Source: Mycosarcoma maydis (lineage: Eukaryota; Basidiomycota; Ustilaginomycetes; Ustilaginales). From it: a stretch of 64,000 nucleotides of DNA. The stretch covers positions 1 through 64,000 of the forward strand of contig NC_026491.1 in assembly GCF_000328475.2 (NCBI RefSeq). Direction: 5' to 3'. Numbering within the stretch: position 1 is the first letter of the stretch; each line of letters begins with the position of its first letter. A model generated the notes under the pieces. That model searched no databases and was not told the origin of the DNA. It was given only the letters and a program-made list of their open reading frames with translations. The translations under genes were made by a program, and so were the position numbers. This document shows positions 52,829 to 64,000 of the stretch, piece by piece.

Positions 52829-55800
52829 TGTGAACGGCCATAGCAAACGAAAAACTCAAAGCCGACGGGACGACCCTCGTAACTTTGCTTATGCAGGTCC
52901 CCATTGCAGATTTTGCGGATTGTTCTGGGGAGAAACGAACAACTTAACGTTACAGTAAGTTAACTTATAGTAACGTTGGCGAGAATAGAACATTCACGAT
53001 TAATAAAATAAAAGTAAAGTAATCGTGAATGGATCCCGACGCCGCTCTGTCGGCCATGTAGCCGATTCACACCACGCACACCGTTTCTTTGTTTCTTCTT
53101 TCGGGTGGATCTTTGTGCAATCACAACATTCACGATTCTTCATCGTGCTTCTTCTCGACTGGGGTACGAGGGTCGTTCGTTGTTAATCCTTCTTGGTTGC
53201 TTGCTTTGAGGCATGTATTGTGGGGACGTATCGAGTCTGCCAAAATCGCTGTCGTGTTACTACTGCATCGGTTCAGCATTTTCGTGAGTCCAAGCTCAAG
53301 CTGAACAAATCACGAATTCGAGAATCTGGGTGGATCGCGGCTCGCGCTTTTACTCGCAAAAGAGCGTTGTCGTTGAAAACTGTTGTGTGTCGGTGGTACA
53401 AAGCAGCCAGCGCGGCAACAAGCGCCGCCGAAAGCGCATCGGTCACGCATCGGTCGCATGCCTAGCAGACGGCTGTAGCTTAGTCAAGTCGGACGATATC
53501 GTGTACAATTGTGAATGTGCACCACTGACCCTTTCAACGACATGAATGAGCTCAGTTGCCTGTGTTGCACGCTCGCTTGTTTGCTTGTAGCTAAGGCCTC
53601 TCCTGGCATTCATGTTTTGTGCCATAAATCTCGTTGCGTTGAGTCAGAGTAGGTAACTTATTCGTGATTTGTTGCATGACAAGCATGCATTTCGTCGGGC
53701 TTTCATCCTGGTCGTAGAAAACAGACGTCGGCTCCTCCCCGCTCGCTTGACCAAGCAAGCATGCTATTAAGCAAGCAGATCCAGAATCTGAGACAGTTCA
53801 AGCATTCAGGTTTGGCAAACACTTGAACTTACACTCAAGCGAGCATCTCGACTGTCTTGCGCCACTCTCCCGGAGCAAGACAAGACAACGTGTCACCGGT
53901 CAACGCCCTATCCAGAGCGTGGCGCATCGGAGCGGCTGATCAAAAATCACTGCATAGGCGCCAAAAATCTGCAACCCGAGCTGGGAGTCCGCTCGACATC
54001 TCAGAGACTCACAACTCGTGACTCACGATTGTGCCATCGAGGCTGCTTTGCGCGGCTTGCTGCTTTGCAACATTGGATGTTAGCAAATTTTCAGCCGAGA
54101 CAGCGAGCTGTTCCGCACGTACGGTACAGCACAGTGTAAGATCTACGTGGCTCATCTTGCACTCGTGACTCCTGGAAATCATATTCGTGATTACAATCAC
54201 GAATCGTGAATGTTGGGCCACCCAGCAACAAGGCCTTCAAGGCCTAGAGGCCTCGCAGCTGCACTTCCCACATCATCAGCCGTGAATGACCAAGGCTTTT
54301 TCGTTCCAAGACTTCACCATCAGATGCGAAGAACATGTGTCAGTCTGTCAAGCCACATATGCTGTGGCCGATGAAGGATCCGTCGCGTGAACAGGTAAGT
54401 CAAGTAGCGAGCCTCGCTTACCTGGTAAGCGGGCAGCAAGGATGTTTGCGGCACTAACGCAATCGGGACAGCGCAGCAGCCCAATTTGCTTTGGCTGTCA
54501 TCTTGACGAAGCTCGAGGCAATCAAGGACGAAAGGAAGCTGAGTCAAGATGAACAGCCGTCACATGTCTTTCGTTCCAGAGGCAGCAGGCAGCCGTCACG
54601 AGCACTGCTTAGCTTACAGCCCGGGTCATACGGCGACTTGCATCTAACCTAAGACGCCGGATGGCCGTGTGAGATGTCAGTCGACGCTTTTGCAACGAGT
54701 CAGCTGTCAGGGGTCTCGCATCCAAGATACAGCTTTGTCAACGTCGGCTGAGTCAAATAGTATTATTAAAAAAATCACTTCCCGTCTTCACTCTCGCAAG
54801 CCCCTCCGACGCAATTTCAGTGGTACCGAGTTTGAACGGCCAAATCCTGTCAACACTCCATTCAGATTCAGAGGGGATGCACCTGCAAAGTCCGACACCC
54901 ATTCCTAACAGCGTTCTTGCCGTCGAAAGAGGACGCCTGGCCTCGATCACGAATGATGTGTATCGAGAACTGCAAAGACGCAGAGAGTTTCCAGTCTTGC
55001 CATGCAACTTTTGACCCGATGCAGGTTTTGCATGCCACTGAAGGCACTTTCGTTGGAATTTATTCATGACTGTATCAGGTGGTCCTTGCTTCTCAAGCTG
55101 ACTAGCACTCCGCACATCTCGCCGCCCGCTTGTGCCTCCAGCACACTTGCTCCATCAGAGTCGCAGTCACCTGAACACAAATGCTGACTCGTAAGCGGGA
55201 GGGCGCAACTAGTGCCTGAATGCCTCACCGCAGATTCTGGCCCAACGCCTCGGTGTTTTCACCATAATCCGTCCTGACCTTATTGCTACCGTACGAAGAC
55301 GAGGAATATCGCAGGGCAAGTCGCGTGACGAGGCCTACTTCAACTCTGATGTATCACGGATCGTAGATTGTGAATCAGGGTGACACGTCGTGCAGTGCGT
55401 CACAAATCTGAAGTCAAGGTGTTAAACTAATGTATTTTGCGTGCGACACTTGATTTGGAAATGACATTTCCATAGTCTCCGAGTTCCGCGACATCAGCCC
55501 GTGAACGGCTATGATTATTTGATCGTGAATAAAGCCTAGTAGTGCCGCCTGCTTTCACGCGTCAGGGACCACAGACGTACACATGCTAACTTAAGTTAGT
55601 GTGACGCGGTGCGGTGCGAGATACTGCAAGCCTGCTCATTTGTAATTCCTTGAGTACTTGCAGCGACGACTAAACCTCTCTCCACGGGTTAGGTGACCAC
55701 AAGGTGAGGTAGCTCCCAAGCTCTCCCCTTTGTTCTTGATTGATGAGCATCCATTGCACGAATCTCGATCGACGCACGTCCTTTGAGACAAAGTCGTCCT

Positions 55801-56711
55801 TACAGTAAGCAAACAGAGGTGAGTGTTGTCTAACGATCTGCTAAAGTCAGTCAAGGCAAAGCACACGCTCAACTCACGAATCGTGATTGATATGTTACGG
55901 CAGTCACGAGCGTTGGATGCGAAGAATAAAGGCTCGTGACTTGTATTCGAAGATATAAAGTAACACGAGGCTCGTATTTCAAACTGGGTGGGTATGTTTG
56001 AATTCGAATTGTGGTGAATGGCTGAATAATTAGACCAAGAACATACCATCGCGAATATGAATTCGGCGTGCACTGTGTAACGTGAAACCAAGGAAATACT
56101 CTTTTCGTCGTGCGTAGGCACCTGCTCCGTGCTCCGTGACGTTGGACGCTGGCCGACCGGATTAGGCAAAGCTTGCATCCGCGCAATCACACGCCGAATT
56201 CGCATTCACGATTCGCACGGCGAGCTTTCAACATGCTTTGTCCAACTCTCGCGACTCTCACTTCGCACCAGCTGTTTTCTTAGTTTCGACGGCTTCTCTC
56301 CACTCGTGACTCTCTAAGCCCATTGATGATGCACTTTGCCTTTGAAAGGTTACTTACAACTGCTGTGTGCTTTACCCCGCACCTTACTGAGCCAGTCGCA
56401 TGCGCAATCGGAATAGCGTCCTTGAGACGAGATGCAGATGCTTGCGCCCTCGATTATCGCCGTTCGCCGTTCGATCTATCCGGCTACTTTGTCACAGAAC
56501 CCCCCGCTTTCAACATTTAGCGTTCAGGGTTTCCCTTTTTCGTTTCTGCCACCACCACCACCACCACCACGACTTATCTCAGTCTGTCGTATCCGCCACT
56601 TCTCTTAAGACGACCACGAGTCGGCATCCTCTCATATCTACCTAGTTCCCGCGCTCGACCTTGACCAACTAAATCGTTCACACTCGGGTCTACCGGGACA
56701 AGTTGGCCATC

Positions 56712-59078
56712 ATGTCGTCTTGGACCGACGACCTCACCATGGACACCATGGCAAAGGAGAGAGCCAATCCTCCCTTTGACGTTCGAAAGGTATGTTTCTG
56801 TTGGCACTTGCTGCTCGGCCCTTGACTTGTTCCATTTTCTCTGACCTTTGGCTGTTGCACTCTTTTCTACAATTTGCAGATGTCCATCGAACACCACGGC
56901 AGCGAGAGCGATCTGATCAAAAAGGAAAAGTTCATGCTCGAAGCCAGTCGCGACCCTGTCTTCTACTCGGGAGACATCTATGACCTCACCAAGGAGCAGA
57001 TTCGCGAGCGTACCATGCAGCGCATTCAGCGTCTCGCCCACTACGTCACCAGCGAGTCGGTTGACGACTTCCAGAAGCGTATGGAGCTCATGTCGCTTCT
57101 CGACCCTGGTCTTTGGACGCGTCTCGGTGTCCATTACGGTCTCTTCCTTGGCGCCATTCGCTCCGCTGCCACGCCCAACCAGTTTTCCTACTGGATGGAG
57201 AAGGGCGTTGTTTCGTGCCAGGGCATGTTTGGTTGCTTTGGTATGACCGAGCTCGCCCACGGCTCCAACGTCGCCGGCCTGGAGACCACCGCTCACTTCG
57301 ATGGCCAGACTGACGAGTTTATCATCCACACTCCCAATCTTGGCGCTACAAAATGGTGGATCGGCGGTGCCGCTCAGACTGCTACCCATTGCTCCGTCTT
57401 TGCCCAGCTCATCGTCAAGGGCAAGCGATACGGCACAAAGACGTTTATCGTGCCTCTTCGTGACCCCAAGAGCTTCCAGCTGCTCCCCGGAATCAACATT
57501 GGCGATATCGGCAAGAAGATGGGTCGTGACGGCATCGATAATGGTTACATCCAGTTCACCAACGTCCGCATTCCACGAGCCTACATGCTGATGAAGCACA
57601 CTCAGGTCACCCGCGACGGTGAGGTGCGCGAGCCCCCTCTGCAGCAGCTCACCTACGGTGCTCTTCTTCAGGGCCGAACGGCCATGGTCGCCGATGCTGC
57701 CAACACGGCCAAAAAGGCGCTCACCGTCTCGGTGCGATACGCTGCTGCACGACGACAGTTCAAGTCGGATGCAAAGGCCGAGCTCGAGACGCAGATCATC
57801 GACTACCCTATCCACCAACGACGTCTCATGCCTCTTGTCGCCCAGGCGGTTGCCTTTGGATACACTGCGCTCGAGCTGCAGCGTCTTTTCAACGAGACCT
57901 CGCAGGCGCTCGAGGCTCTCGAGCCTGGTGACCCTAACCTCGACGCTACCATTGAGAAGCTCAAGGAAACCCACTCTACCAGTGCCGGTCTCAAGGCTTT
58001 CTGCACCTGGGCAACCCTCGAGACTATCGACCGCTCCCGACAGGCCTGTGGTGGTCACGGTTACTCGAGCTACAACGGATTTGCCAATATGTACTCTGAT
58101 TTCGCAGTCCACTGCACATGGGAAGGTAAGTTCAGGATTGACAGAGCCTCGAGTGCTCTTGTCTAGCTTTGGTTCTCTCTACGGCAATCGCTGACGGCTC
58201 TTTTTTTTTGGCACGTTTTTCTTCTCGAATATGTCTGATTGACAGGTGACAACACGATCTTGGCCTTGCAGGCGGGTCGTTTCCTGATCTCGGCATTCCA
58301 GGATGCTCTTGATGGCAAGAAGCAGGTGAGCCAGGGCACCAAGTACATGAACGATCTGAACAAGGTGCTGTCGGCCAAGTGCGAGTCGAACGACGCACTG
58401 GACACGCTCGATGGCATTGACCGTGGTTGGGCCACCGTCGCTGCTCATGCCGTCAAGAAGGCGACGGAAGACTACCGCGCTTGCCTCAAGGCGGGTCGAA
58501 GCAAGGAGCAGGCTTTCGAGGATTGCTCGCAGGTGCGATTTGTTGCTGCCAGCATTCACACGAGCGGCTACATTTTCCGTCAGTTCCGCGCTGCGGTGGA
58601 GCGAGTCGAGAAGAGTGACGACGGTGTGCGCGAGCACCTCGAGCTGTTGGCCAAATTCTATGGTCTCTGGCAAATGGAGGAGAAAGCCGCCTTCTTCCTG
58701 CGCAGTGGTTGGTTGACGCCTGAGCAGCTCGACTACGCTTCGGCCAAGGTGACCGAGTACTGTGCCAAGACGCGATCGTTCGCCATCCCTCTGATTGACT
58801 CGTTTGCCATCTCGGACCACGTCCTCAACTCGCCCATCGGTAGGTACGACGGTGACATTTACCGCGAGTACTTCCGTATGGTGCGCCGAAACAACCCGCA
58901 GCTCAAGGAGCACCCATACTTTGAGCGTCTGATCCGACCCTTCATTGAACGACAGTTGCCCGAGGTTGAAGACTTTGACGAGGCTATTGGCATCGACGAC
59001 GAGATCGAGGAGATTAAGCAGGACCGCGAAGAAGCCGAGGCCGAGGCCAAGGCTCAGGCTGCTGGGAAAAAGGAGTAG
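56712..59078 (+). CDS. Acyl-CoA oxidase
   Basis: Three exons: 56712-56789, 56880-58125 and 58246-59078. The introns are 90 and 120 bases (GTATGT...GCAG, GTAAGT...ACAG). The second join rebuilds the family motif TWEG-DNTILALQ, whose Glu441 is at the position of the catalytic base of acyl-CoA oxidases. The 718-residue product begins MSSWTDDLTMDTMAKERA. It has the N-terminal helical domain, the FAD/acyl-CoA middle domain (MFGCFGMTELAHGSN), the CGGHGYSSYNG segment and the oxidase-specific C-terminal helical domain. It catalyses the first, H2O2-producing step of peroxisomal beta-oxidation. The protein ends GKKE without a C-terminal SKL-type signal, as in several yeast acyl-CoA oxidases. A Lys/Glu/Ala-rich tail of about 25 residues follows the last conserved helix. 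Confidence 0.95.
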
Positions 59079-59978
59079 AAAGCCGCTAGTCGTCTCTTGC
59101 GCCTGTCGATGACCTCAGAAAACATACATATATACACAGTCACCTCCACCTGTCAGTTCTGTTTTCGTCTCTCTAGCCCTCGCTTGCTGTAATCGAGTAG
59201 TGAAAGTTCAAGTTGGTTTCGTGTGTAAATCAACAGCAAACGGGATTCGTGCTGTTGAAGTGTGACTCTGGGTGAAACAATCATGCCCCATCTAGCAACG
59301 CCTCTTTGCTCCACTTGAGTTGGATTGGAAGGGCAGAAGGTCAGCATCCGCTCTGAACCGGTCAAGCGAATCGGAACGAAGCGACACGAATCGGTGATTG
59401 AAACCTTGACACCGATCGGTTACGGATCGGCGCAACAAGGCGAGCGATGCCTGCAGCAGATGCTTTTGCTTCGAGTGCCACGGTGAAGTGCTTCTCGCTG
59501 TTGCGGTGGGAACGTTGCACTCGACTCGGATATTTAGGGAGGCAGAAAAGCCGCGCGATTCTGTGAGACGGATAAGAACCGCATCCATCGCGAAGCGCAG
59601 CCTGCGCGCATGATGGCGTACTTGCTCGCCTTAGCTGACGCCGATCAACACCACTCGCGACTCAGTGACTTTGAAGCGTGGCATGAGGTGTGCGTGCTAC
59701 TTGCAACTCGCGGTCGACGCGTTCCAGGTGTTTTGACTCTGGAATTGCCGTTTGGTACTACTATACACGACTCGCAACGCGTTGTGATTCCACCGCAATT
59801 AACTTGGCAAAAAGTCGCGTCTCAAGTCTGGATGAAAATTAAAATAATCGTCACGCGTAAGTTAGCAGAATTCACGATTCGCTTGGTGCAGAAAATCAAG
59901 TCATGTCAGCTTGAATTGACACTGCTACCGGCTCGGGCAGCTGATACAATCAGGAATAAAGAATGAATACACAGTACA

Positions 59979-60015
59979 ATTCACGATAAGTTATATATTA
60001 TGAATAATCGTGAAT
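59979..60015. repeat. AT-rich dyad ATTCACGAT...ATCGTGAAT
   Basis: Perfect 9-base inverted repeat around a 19-base spacer that is almost entirely A and T, inside a roughly 70-base AT-rich island. Confidence 0.75.
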
Positions 60016-60094
60016 ATATCAATATTTATCATTTGTGATTGTGATTGTGGGTGACACGAGTGATTTCTCTCGTGTGAATCAATCAGGGAGGCTG

Positions 60095-60246
60095 ACGCGA
60101 TCAGACGACTTTTCTCTCTCCACCTGCTGCCTTTACTTTATTTCGCAACGCGCGCTCTGTATCGCGTTTCGTGGATTTTCTTGTTCGACTTAGGCGAGCG
60201 AGCGCGTCTTGGTGTAAATGACGTTCACCAACGCGACGACGCGAAA
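60095..60246. promoter_or_regulatory. Cluster of MBF-type ACGCG boxes upstream of RNR1
   Basis: Six ACGCG/CGCGT cores occur within 152 bases: 60095, 60148, 60163 (reverse), 60203 (reverse), 60231 and 60239. The last is part of ACGCGAAA, which combines MCB and SCB features. In yeasts MBF binds ACGCGT-like boxes to drive ribonucleotide reductase genes at G1/S, so cell-cycle control is the likely role. The cluster lies about 470-620 bases before the ATG. Confidence 0.5.
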
Positions 60247-60360
60247 GGCTCAGCTAAAGTCAAGCTGCCCTTCTTCGCTGGACGTCGTGTCAAGAGCAAC
60301 ACCTACGAAAACATGGAAATTTTCACAGCTTGCACCGCACAGCACCGCACCACACCCCAC

Positions 60361-60395
60361 AGCACAGCGCAGCACAGCGCAGCACAGCGCAGCAC
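60361..60395. repeat. (AGCACAGCGC)3 decamer repeat
   Basis: Three perfect AGCACAGCGC units plus AGCAC, preceded by looser AGCACCGCAC variants. It lies between the ACGCG cluster and the RNR1 start. Confidence 0.9.
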
Positions 60396-60716
60396 GTTGG
60401 GTGTCCAGACTGCTCTCTCTTCAGAGTCACATATAATGCTCAGCCTCGATTTCGTCTCACCATCTCTCCTTCTTCCTCCCTCATCGCACCTTGGTCGCCT
60501 CTCTCCGCACCACACTTTTCCTTCCACTTGTATCGGCTTGCTTTGGCATCCCATCTTGACCGCGTGCACGTCTCTGTATCTTTGCTTCACCCTATATTCA
60601 CAGCTTCATTCATTGGCATCACCAATCATCAGCTCGCTCATCACAGCGTTCCGCATATCCCATCTGGTCAGTCACCAGCATCGCGCACTAATAACGCGGC
60701 TCCATCCTTTTGCAAG

Positions 60717-63501
60717 ATGATCTACGTATACAAGCGAGGTAAGTGTCTCGTCCTCATGCCCTTGCCCACAGACGATCACGTCGACACGTCGCGCGTTTTC
60801 GCCAGAACACGGACGAGCTAACGCGATGTTTTTTTTGGCTTGCTCTCTTTTCTCTACACCAGACGGCCGCAAGGAGGTGGTCAAATTCGACAAGGTCACA
60901 GCGAGAATCTCAAAGCTTTGCTACGGCCTCGACCAGAACTATGTCGACCCCATCGAGATCACCCGAAAGGTCATTGAAGGCATCTACGAGGGTGTCACCA
61001 CCGTCGAGCTCGACAACCTCGCTGCGGAGACCGCCGCCTACAAGACCACCACCCATCCAGACTACGCTGTGCTTGCCGCGCGTATCGCCATCAGCAATTT
61101 GCACAAGGAAACCAGCAAGAACTTCAGTCAGGTTGTTCAGGCGCTCTACGAGTACGTCAACCCCAAGAATGGCCGACACAGCCCCATGATCTCTGATGCC
61201 ACCTACAAGGTCGTCATGGAGCACAAGGACCAGCTCGACTCGGCCATCATCTACGAACGTGACTTCCACTACAACTTTTTCGGCTTCAAGACGCTCGAGC
61301 GTTCCTATTTGCTCCGCATCAACGGCAAGGTCGCAGAGCGTCCCCAGCACATGCTCATGCGAGTCGCTGTCGGCATCCACGGCCAGGACATCGAGAGCGC
61401 CATCGAGACGTACAACCTTATGTCGCAAAAGTACTTTACCCACGCCTCGCCTACGCTCTTCAACGCCGGTACCCCGCACCCGCAGCTCTCGTCGTGCTTC
61501 CTTGTTACCATGAAGGATGACTCGATCGACGGCATCTACGATACCCTCAAGACTTGTGCCATGATCTCCAAGACGGCCGGTGGCATCGGCCTCAACATCC
61601 ATTGCATCCGTGGCACCGGCTCGTACATTGCCGGCACCAACGGTGTCAGCAACGGCATTGTGCCCATGCTCCGCGTCTTCAACAACACTGCGCGCTACGT
61701 CGACCAGGGTGGCAACAAGCGTCCCGGTGCCTTTGCTATTTACATTGAACCATGGCACTCGGACGTCTTTGAGTTCCTCGACCTGCGCAAGAACCACGGA
61801 AAGGAGGAGGTGCGTGCGCGTGAGCTCTTCTATGCACTCTGGGTGCCTGATCTCTTCATGAAGAGGGTCGAGCAGAACGGCGACTGGTCGCTCATGTGCC
61901 CCAACGAGTGCCCTGGTCTGGCCGACTGCTACGGTGACGAGTTTGAGCGCCTCTACGAGCGCTACGAGGCCGAGGGTCGCTCGAAGCGCACCGTCAAAGC
62001 GCAGAAGCTCTGGTACGCCATCCTCGAGTCACAGACCGAGACGGGCAACCCTTTCATCCTGTACAAGGACGCCGCCAACCGCAAGAGCAACCAGAAGAAC
62101 CTCGGCACGATCAAGTGCTCCAACTTGTGTACCGAGATCATCGAGTACAGCGCTCCCGACGAGGTGGCAGTGTGCAACCTCGCCTCGATCGCACTGCCCA
62201 CGTTCATTGACCCAGTGACCAAGACGTACGACTTTAAGCGTCTGCACAGCGTTGCCAAGGCCATCTGCAAGAACCTGAACAAGATCATCGACATTAACTA
62301 CTATCCGGTCGAGGAGGCGCGCAAGTCCAACATGCGTCACCGTCCGATCGGGATCGGTGTTCAGGGCCTTGCGGATGCGTTCATGATCATGGGGTATGCG
62401 TTTGAGTCGGCCGAGGCTCGGCGACTGAACGTGCAGATCTTTGAGACCATCTACCACGCCGCACTGGAGCGATCGTGCGAGCTGGCTGAGCAGCACGGCA
62501 GCTACGAGACGTACGCCGGCTCGCCCGCTTCGCAGGGTGAGTTGCAGTACGACATGTGGGGGGTCACGCCGTCGGACCTGTGGGACTGGGCGGAGCTCAA
62601 GGCCAAGATCGCCAAGCACGGGCTTCGCAACTCGCTGCTGCTGGCACCGATGCCGACCGCTTCGACGAGTCAGATCCTGGGCTTTAACGAGTGCTTCGAG
62701 CCTTATACGTCCAACATCTACTCTCGGCGTGTGCTCGCGGGTGAGTTCCAGGTGGTGAACCCGTGGTTGTTGCGCGAGCTGGTGGAGCAGGGCCTGTGGA
62801 ACGACACGATGAAGAACCGTATCATCGCGCACGGCGGATCGATCCAGAACGTGCCAGGCATTCCTGACCGCATCAAGAAGCTGTACAAGACGGTCTGGGA
62901 GATCAGCCAGAAGGCGATCATCGACATGGCTGCGGACCGAGGAGCGTTTATCTGCCAGTCGCAGTCGCTCAACATTCACCTTTCGGCACCGACGTTTGGA
63001 CAGCTCACCTCGATGCACTTTTACGGCTGGAAAAAGGGACTCAAGACGGGTACGTACTATCTGCGAACCAAGCCGGCGTCGAACGCGATCCAATTTACGC
63101 TCTCGGTGGCCGAGGTCAACGAGGCCAAGGCGGCTGGCAAGCGCAATGGCGGCGCGGTCGAGCTCAAGCAGGATGCGGTCGCTGCCGACGACGTCGCGGC
63201 GGCTCCGGCGCTAGCCAAGCTCACGCACGGCGTCGGCAAGCTGGGCATCGACAACAGCATCACCACCGACGGACCGCGCACACGTAATGCAGACGCACTC
63301 AACGCGGTCGTCCCCAACCTGGCTGACGCCGAGACGCCCAAGACGGCGCACGCTGACGCTGACGCCGATGCCGCCGACGCCGACGCGCTCGACCCCGGCT
63401 TTGCAGCAGCACTCGAGAGGCAGAAACTCAGACAGCTCGAGGCTGACCAACTCGCCTGTTCGCTCGAAAACCCCGGTGCGTGCCTCATGTGTTCTGGCTA
63501 A
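60717..63501 (+). CDS. RNR1: Ribonucleotide reductase large subunit
   Basis: Two exons: 60717-60738 and 60863-63501. The 124-base intron (GTAAGT...CCAG) splits the codon of Asp8, giving [20 protein letters not shown]. The product has 886 residues. Order: ATP-cone allosteric domain (1-90), catalytic barrel, C-terminal tail. Catalytic residues are visible: Cys219 (LSSCFLV), the triad Asn428-Cys430-Glu432 ([10 protein letters not shown]), and the tail redox pair Cys881-x-x-Cys884 near the end (CLMCSG). It reduces ribonucleoside diphosphates to deoxy forms for DNA synthesis, working with a small RNR2-type subunit not in this window. The linker before the tail carries an Ala/Asp-rich repetitive stretch. 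An ACGCG cluster upstream suggests G1/S control. Confidence 0.97.
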
Positions 63502-63750
63502 TCCCTGCCACTTATCTGTATCGTGCCAATTCGACTGCAATCGTGATCGCGTCTTCTCGAGCTCGTCGCACTCGTGGTGTAGCGTGCAGTGCAATGGCCA
63601 TGCGACTGATGCAAGTGATGCAAGTGATGCTTAGCATGTACGACATTAGACGGGCATTTGAAACAACGGCGTAAGTGAAGTGAAATGAGGACGTGGAGCT
63701 GTAGTGCAAGATGAGACGAGTGTGAGCCATGGGGGATAGCGGGTTGGGCT

Positions 63751-64000
63751 CTATCGGGACCACAAGGAGGCGTACAGCGCGTATGTCCAATGCGCGAGAT
63801 CGAGGTGTGGCAACCATGCCGGAATGTCAGGCAGCATGTCGCTCGTTAGCGCGGCATGGCTTCTGGTCCCTCCGAAGGCTAGCGCAGCACTGGCTCGAGT
63901 CCAGCCTGCCACTTGCGCACCAAACCTGCCGTCGTGAACCGCAAACATGGCCTTACCCACCTCGATCCCTGCTCGCAACCCACGATTGTCATCGCCCGGA
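63751..64000 (-). CDS. C-terminal part of an unidentified protein (truncated by window edge)
   Basis: The minus-strand frame is open from the window edge to a TAG at 63751-63753, 82 codons, ending YALYASLWSR. It contains GIEVGKAMFAVHDGRFGAQVAG and a helical Ala-rich segment. Codon use and GC content look coding, but I do not recognise the family. It would converge on RNR1 with about 250 bases between stops. It could be a chance ORF in GC-rich sequence. Confidence 0.35.
   Translation of the reverse strand, partial: PGDDNRGLRAGIEVGKAMFAVHDGRFGAQVAGWTRASAALAFGGTRSHAALTSDMLPDIPAWLPHLDLAHWTYALYASLWSR

Larger units (their letters stand above)
51720..56711. other. 5-kb gene-poor region
   Basis: No coding sequence recognised. 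It contains GGCGA and CTTGATT tandem repeats, many AATCACG/CGTGATT copies (52780, 52995, 53021, 53130, 53310, 53660, 54010-54030, 54180-54215, 55870, 56200) and TAAGTTA/TAACTTA copies (52665, 52955, 53651, 55587). The outer parts should hold the promoters of the RING-PH-VWA gene (-) and acyl-CoA oxidase (+). Confidence 0.6.
59079..60716. other. Intergenic: ACOX 3' flank and RNR1 promoter
   Basis: No gene recognised. It contains an AT-rich dyad near 59979-60015, an ACGCG cluster at 60095-60246 and a decamer repeat at 60361-60395. A pyrimidine-rich stretch from 60440 to 60640 probably belongs to the RNR1 leader. Confidence 0.6.

Noticed and set aside
55636..56205. 189-codon minus-strand ORF
   Set aside because: Composition is random-like, it contains intergenic motif copies, and no domain or conserved pattern is visible.
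56574..58112. 512-codon minus-strand ORF opposite acyl-CoA oxidase
   Set aside because: Antisense shadow caused by biased codon use in the oxidase gene; no protein features.

Overview
The window looks like nuclear DNA of a smut fungus (Ustilaginaceae), most likely Ustilago maydis or a close relative. The genes are mostly intron-poor. The few introns are short, about 90-270 bases, with GTAAGT/GTGAGT-type donors. The conserved proteins are clearly fungal. Nearly every intergenic stretch carries scattered copies of a short motif, AATCACG/CGTGATT, which I associate with smut genomes. The species call rests on my recollection of gene content and order and was not checked.

Layout. Positions 1-4200 are a decayed repeat-rich arm. 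It holds a frameshifted DUF3505-like (Cys/His finger) gene and one, probably two, broken non-LTR retrotransposons, all on the minus strand. From 5.9 to 21.4 kb there is a compact gene block: a secreted GH62 arabinofuranosidase (+), a WD40-cyclophilin of the PPWD1 type (+), a very long ORF ending in a mitochondrial S-adenosylmethionine carrier (-), alpha-actinin (-), a Ser-rich protein of unknown function (+) and cofilin (-). Positions 21.4-29.8 kb form an 8.3-kb gene desert with a 100-base assembly gap, hairpins and small tandem repeats.

From 29.8 to 45.2 kb come a bHLH transcription factor (+), a prenylcysteine lyase (+), a KHA1-like K+/H+ antiporter (-), a PP2C phosphatase (-), the eIF3i subunit TIF34 (+) and a Ser-rich protein with a trinucleotide repeat (-). 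At 47.8-51.7 kb lies a large RING-PH-VWA protein (-) whose architecture matches the yeast Ste5/Far1 scaffolds. A second 5-kb desert follows. The window then carries acyl-CoA oxidase (+), the ribonucleotide reductase large subunit (+) with a cluster of ACGCG boxes upstream, and the C-terminal end of an unidentified minus-strand ORF at the right edge.

The genes are housekeeping or accessory single units and do not form a pathway cluster. Two actin regulators (alpha-actinin, cofilin) sit near each other. Two genes (cofilin, TIF34) have a first coding exon that consists only of the ATG. The signals most worth following up are the RING-PH-VWA scaffold candidate, the ORF joining an unknown N-terminal protein to the SAM carrier, and the 7-bp-periodic dispersed palindromic repeats that fill the intergenic DNA.
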